DNA from: an uncultured Pseudomonadota bacterium
GTDB lineage: Bacteria > Pseudomonadota > Gammaproteobacteria > Steroidobacterales > Steroidobacteraceae
DNA length: 34,600 nt
Direction: 5' to 3'
NCBI GenBank assembly: GCA_902826635.1
Contig: CADEFQ010000025.1
Coordinates: 5,333 to 39,932, forward strand
Of this stretch, positions 32,297 through 34,600 are shown piece after piece; the stretch's first letter is position 1; each line of letters opens with the position of its first letter. Below the pieces are notes generated by a model. The model made no database searches and had not been told where the DNA came from. It worked only from the letters and a program-made list of their open reading frames with translations. A program made the position numbers and the translations under genes.

Positions 32297-33445
32297 CTAC
32301 TGCATGCGAAGGAGGCTACGATTCGCGAGCAGGGCATCGACGAGCGCGTCGATGTCGCCATCGTCATTGTAGACGTGGAACATCGCGCGCACGTTGTTAT
32401 CGCGGCTGGAAGTGATGACGTTGCGCACGGCGAGGCGGTTGGTCAGCTCGACGGCATCGCTCGCGCGGATCGCCACCGTCGGTCCGCGCTGTGCATCGTC
32501 ACGCGGAGTCGCCAGCCGGCAGCCCGCTTCGAGCAGGCGATCCATGCAACGACCGGTGAGCTCGCCGACGTAGCGCTCGATCGCCAGGGGCCCGAGCGCG
32601 AGGATGATATCGAGGCCCGCCAGGGCCGCATAACAGTTCGGCACGGGCGGAGTGCCCGCCTGGAAACGCCGCGCGGTCGGCGACGGAAAGTTGCGCGAGA
32701 CTTCCATCGCATTGACATCCGCCTGGGCAAACCAACCCGATGCCTTCGGCGTCAGCGTGGCGATGTGGTCCTCGCGCACGTACAGGAAACCGATGCCGGC
32801 CGTTCCGAGCAGGTACTTCAGCATGCCGCCAGCCGCGAAATCCACGTCCAGCGCCCGGACGTCGACCTGCATCGCACCGATCGACTGAAAACAGTCGAGC
32901 AGCACGAGCGCGCCCTTGCGTCGCGCCATGCGCACGATCTCCGCGACGTCGAGCCGCGCGCCATTGCGATAACACACGTGCGTGATCGCGACCAGCTGCG
33001 TACGTTCGTCGATGGCGCGCTCGAACGCTTCCAGCGGAATGTAACCCTGGTCGTTCTCGGGCACGTGCTCGACGCGCGCCCCCGCGCGCTCCTGCGCGTG
33101 CCAGATCTGCCCGCTCGTCGGAAACTCGAAGTCGCTCACGACGATCTTGTTGCGTTCACCGCTGAAACCAAGGGCGCTCGCCAGCGCGTTGAGACCCGCC
33201 GAGGCCGAAGCCGTCACGGCAATCTCGTCCGGGTTCGCACCGAGCAACGTCGCCAGCCTGTTGCGCACGTCCTCGTAGCATTGCACCCAGGCGCCCCAGT
33301 CGGCGCCGCTCTCCAGGCGATCCGCCAGGTAGCGCTCGAACGCCTGCCGGACCTCGATCGCCAGCAAACCATAGGAGCCGCTGTTGATGTATGCCTTGTG
33401 CGACAGCGTCGGAAACTTCGTGCGCAGTTGCTTCACGTTGATCAC
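32297..33445 (-). CDS. Class-V aminotransferase-fold PLP enzyme
   Basis: A 382-aa PLP enzyme of the aminotransferase class V superfamily (cysteine desulfurase, isopenicillin-N epimerase and selenocysteine lyase relatives). Visible are the N-terminal YINSGSYGLLA, the phosphate-binding ASASAGLNALASAL, D184 and Q187 in LLDCFQSIGAMQVD (PLP ring), and the Schiff-base lysine K210 in GGMLKYLLGTAGIGFLYV. A C-terminal small domain with FQAGTPPVPNCYAAL follows. The mobile-loop catalytic cysteine of IscS/SufS is not seen, so desulfurase activity is not supported; the reaction is unknown. The start is GTG 33445, which gives the normal N-terminus (MINVKQLRTKFPTLSHKAYINSG), though the ribosome site is weak. 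It stands alone, bordered by debris. Confidence 0.88.
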   Translation of the reverse strand: MINVKQLRTKFPTLSHKAYINSGSYGLLAIEVRQAFERYLADRLESGADWGAWVQCYEDVRNRLATLLGANPDEIAVTASASAGLNALASALGFSGERNKIVVSDFEFPTSGQIWHAQERAGARVEHVPENDQGYIPLEAFERAIDERTQLVAITHVCYRNGARLDVAEIVRMARRKGALVLLDCFQSIGAMQVDVRALDVDFAAGGMLKYLLGTAGIGFLYVREDHIATLTPKASGWFAQADVNAMEVSRNFPSPTARRFQAGTPPVPNCYAALAGLDIILALGPLAIERYVGELTGRCMDRLLEAGCRLATPRDDAQRGPTVAIRASDAVELTNRLAVRNVITSSRDNNVRAMFHVYNDDGDIDALVDALLANRSLLRMQ

Positions 33446-33529
33446 GTACGCACCGTAAAATCATATGACAATGCAATTACATTACCGACCGGCAACCGTC
33501 GCGTCCAGCGCGCTCGCGTCTGGCCCGCG

Positions 33530-33740
33530 GCATGTCCTCGAATTCAACGCAACTGGCGCCAGGCTGATCACGCCCGCCGACGCGTTGCGACCGAAGAACG
33601 TGCCCTGCGGCCCGCGCACCAACTCGATGCGCGCGGAATCGACGAGCTGCGGGTTGACGGTGGCGCGAGTGACGTTGAAATCGTCGATGTCAGTGCCAAA
33701 GGAAGCCGAGTCACCGCCGACGGCAGTGTCAGGGCGGCTA
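33530..33740 (-). pseudogene. Fragment of a TonB-dependent receptor plug domain
   Basis: In the minus frame, about 60 residues read like part of a TonB-receptor plug: DIDDFNVTRATVNPQLVDSARIELVRGPQGTFFGRNASAGVISL. The RIELVRGPQGTFFGRNASAGVI core (about 33565-33632) is diagnostic. The residues on both sides are not receptor-like, no signal peptide or beta-barrel follows, and the open frame (33482-33838) is only 118 codons. This is a decayed remnant of an outer-membrane receptor gene. It lies between the aminotransferase and marR starts, in a 407-base gap that otherwise holds only promoter sequence. Confidence 0.75.
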
Positions 33741-33809
33741 CGATTGGGCCTCTTCACGCGATTATCCGGTTCCTCCGTGCAGGTTGGCACAGGAATCAGT
33801 CCGCGGGAA

Positions 33810-33852
33810 TACAATTGCATATATACATGATAATACATATAGTACTCGAATC
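33810..33852 (+). promoter_or_regulatory. AT-rich marR promoter/operator region with spaced ATACAT repeats
   Basis: An unusually AT-rich stretch precedes ATG 33853. ATACAT occurs at 33823-33828 and again at 33833-33838, ten bases apart (one helical turn), within TATATACATGATAATACATA. It probably holds the promoter, and the repeat may be a site for the MarR protein itself. This is motif-based inference. Confidence 0.4.
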
Positions 33853-34353
33853 ATGGAAACACCCAGGGGCAGCGCGCGGCGCAACACGAGAACCCCCAAG
33901 GCAGTCCCCGCGGGCATGCGCGGCAACGACTGGCTCGCGAGCTTCGTTCCCTACCAGCTCTACAAGGCGACGAACGGCCTCAGCCGGCTGCTGCGGGGTC
34001 GGCTGAGGAAATCCGGGATCAACCTGGCCCGCTGGCGTGTGCTGTCCGTGCTGAAGGCGTTCGGGCCGCTGAGCATCGGGCAGATCGCCGACGCCACCTC
34101 GATGGAGCAGCCGACGCTCAGTCGCGTGGTCGATCAGCTGGCATCCGAGAAACTGGTGACCCGCAGTACCTCCCCGGCGGACTCGCGCTTCGTGTACGCA
34201 AGCCTGACGGAGGCCGGGGAAGTCGCATTTCATGCGATTGCTCCTGCGGCACTGCAACACCAGCAACGAGCGCTGCAAGGCTTCACGCAAGCGGAAATCC
34301 GCACGTTGCGCACCTTGCTGCGCCGTATCCAGCACAACATCGACGCAGACTAG
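33853..34353 (+). CDS. MarR-family transcriptional regulator
   Basis: A 166-aa winged-helix regulator. After a basic N-terminal arm (1-24) and a dimerisation helix (FVPYQLYKATNGLSRLLRGRLR) comes the wHTH (about 58-125): INLARWRVLSVLKAFGPLSIGQIADATSMEQPTLSRVVDQLASEKLVTRSTSPADSRFVYASLTEAG. The DxR wing motif (D110-S-R112) and the LTEAG element are diagnostic of MarR. A C-terminal dimerisation helix follows. ATG 33853 is preferred over an upstream TTG at 33784, which would add an unlikely leader. The ligand is unknown. Neighbours are the decayed receptor and the decayed hydrolase, which may once have been its targets. Confidence 0.9.
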   Translation: METPRGSARRNTRTPKAVPAGMRGNDWLASFVPYQLYKATNGLSRLLRGRLRKSGINLARWRVLSVLKAFGPLSIGQIADATSMEQPTLSRVVDQLASEKLVTRSTSPADSRFVYASLTEAGEVAFHAIAPAALQHQQRALQGFTQAEIRTLRTLLRRIQHNIDAD

Positions 34354-34600
34354 GCCGGGGATTTCGCGGCTGCGTGGCGGCCGCCAGCACGCGCACGGTA
34401 TTCCCGGCCAAGATCGCGACGATGTCCCGATCCGGATACTTCCTTGTCGCGGAACGCGTAGCCGCCCGGGTTGAGATTGGCTTTCGAGGCCGCCACGAAT
34501 TCGCGCGGCAGTGAATCGTATCCAAACGGACCGACGTCACCGCCTGCCGCGAGGTGCTCGACACCGACCCGCCGCGCGGCAAGTCGCGTGCGTGAACCGC
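34350..34600 (-). pseudogene. 3' end of a probable membrane-dipeptidase-like hydrolase, frameshifted
   Basis: Two minus-strand frames give consecutive parts of one protein. From the window edge to about 34442 the frame reads VGVEHLAAGGDVGPFGYD...NLNPGGYAFRDKE. A different frame then gives YPDRDIVAILAGNTVRVLAAA, the usual C-terminal helix of amidohydrolase/M19 dipeptidase-type proteins (compare YSDEDI-KILGGN-LRV). Removing a single G at about 34438-34441 joins them as DKE-YPDRDIVAILAGN. The upstream part is outside the window. This is either a pseudogene or a one-base sequence error. Assignment to M19 rests on the last 20 residues only. Confidence 0.5.

Noticed and set aside
31895-34006. A very long plus-strand open frame (about 700 codons) across the aminotransferase and receptor remnant
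   Set aside because: It is antisense to a well-supported PLP enzyme, is rich in Arg, His and Asp, and has no domain; it is a GC-driven shadow frame. The same applies to long antisense frames over metY, mrpA, GH15 and ccoI.

Overview
The window is a GC-rich, gene-dense piece of a bacterial chromosome, most likely from a gammaproteobacterium. The support is a ccoNOQP cbb3 oxidase operon, a fused PhaAB-type Mrp subunit, Rnk, NhaR, NnrS, TonB-receptor debris and an Anr/FNR-type palindrome. The taxonomic guess is inference. I see no rRNA, tRNA, CRISPR array, insertion sequence or phage gene.

Layout. 3-2999: the 3' part of an M14 metallopeptidase, a convergent O-acetylhomoserine sulfhydrylase (metY) and a divergent periplasmic DsbA. 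3096-9822: a tightly overlapping cbb3-oxidase operon, ccoN-ccoO-ccoQ-ccoP-(short FixH-like)-ccoI-ccoS-(DsbD_2/SafE-like membrane protein). 9871-12671: cyclopropane fatty acid synthase coupled to an AidB-like acyl-CoA dehydrogenase, on the same strand. 12656-14688 (minus): a secreted DUF1579 protein, a YeiH-type transporter and a DUF6356 protein. A perfect TTGAT-N4-ATCAA palindrome sits between this block and a divergent Lrp/AsnC regulator (14799-15269).

15248-27495 (minus): a 12-kb run of 12 genes with gaps of at most about 55 bases. In transcription order it is ald, a tandem UspA, an Fe/Mn-type superoxide dismutase, a GH15 glucoamylase, DUF488, an AlkA-like glycosylase, and the Mrp/Pha cation/proton antiporter genes A(B)-C-D-E-F-G. 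Its likely local regulator is a second Lrp/AsnC gene (27598-28074), divergent from ald. The run couples amino-acid redox, oxidative stress, DNA repair, polysaccharide breakdown and cation/pH homeostasis.

27968-31248: an Rnk-like GreA/B-family protein, a NhaR-type LysR regulator, NnrS and a putative 2OG-Fe(II) oxygenase (TIGR02466 type). 31353-32296: a RelE/ParE-like toxin with an unrecognised antitoxin candidate, followed by about 450 bases holding only short or doubtful frames and two GCCGGC hairpins. 32297-34600: a class-V aminotransferase, a decayed TonB-receptor plug fragment, a MarR regulator, and the frameshifted 3' end of a probable dipeptidase/amidohydrolase running off the window. 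The last 3.3 kb looks like an accessory, decaying region, unlike the compact operons before it.

I found no clear new multi-gene defence or mobile system. The observations most worth following are the TA-like pair with a truncated toxin and its orphan downstream region, the SOD with two altered second-shell residues, the Anr/FNR-type box placed away from the cbb3 operon, and the reduced FixH in that operon.
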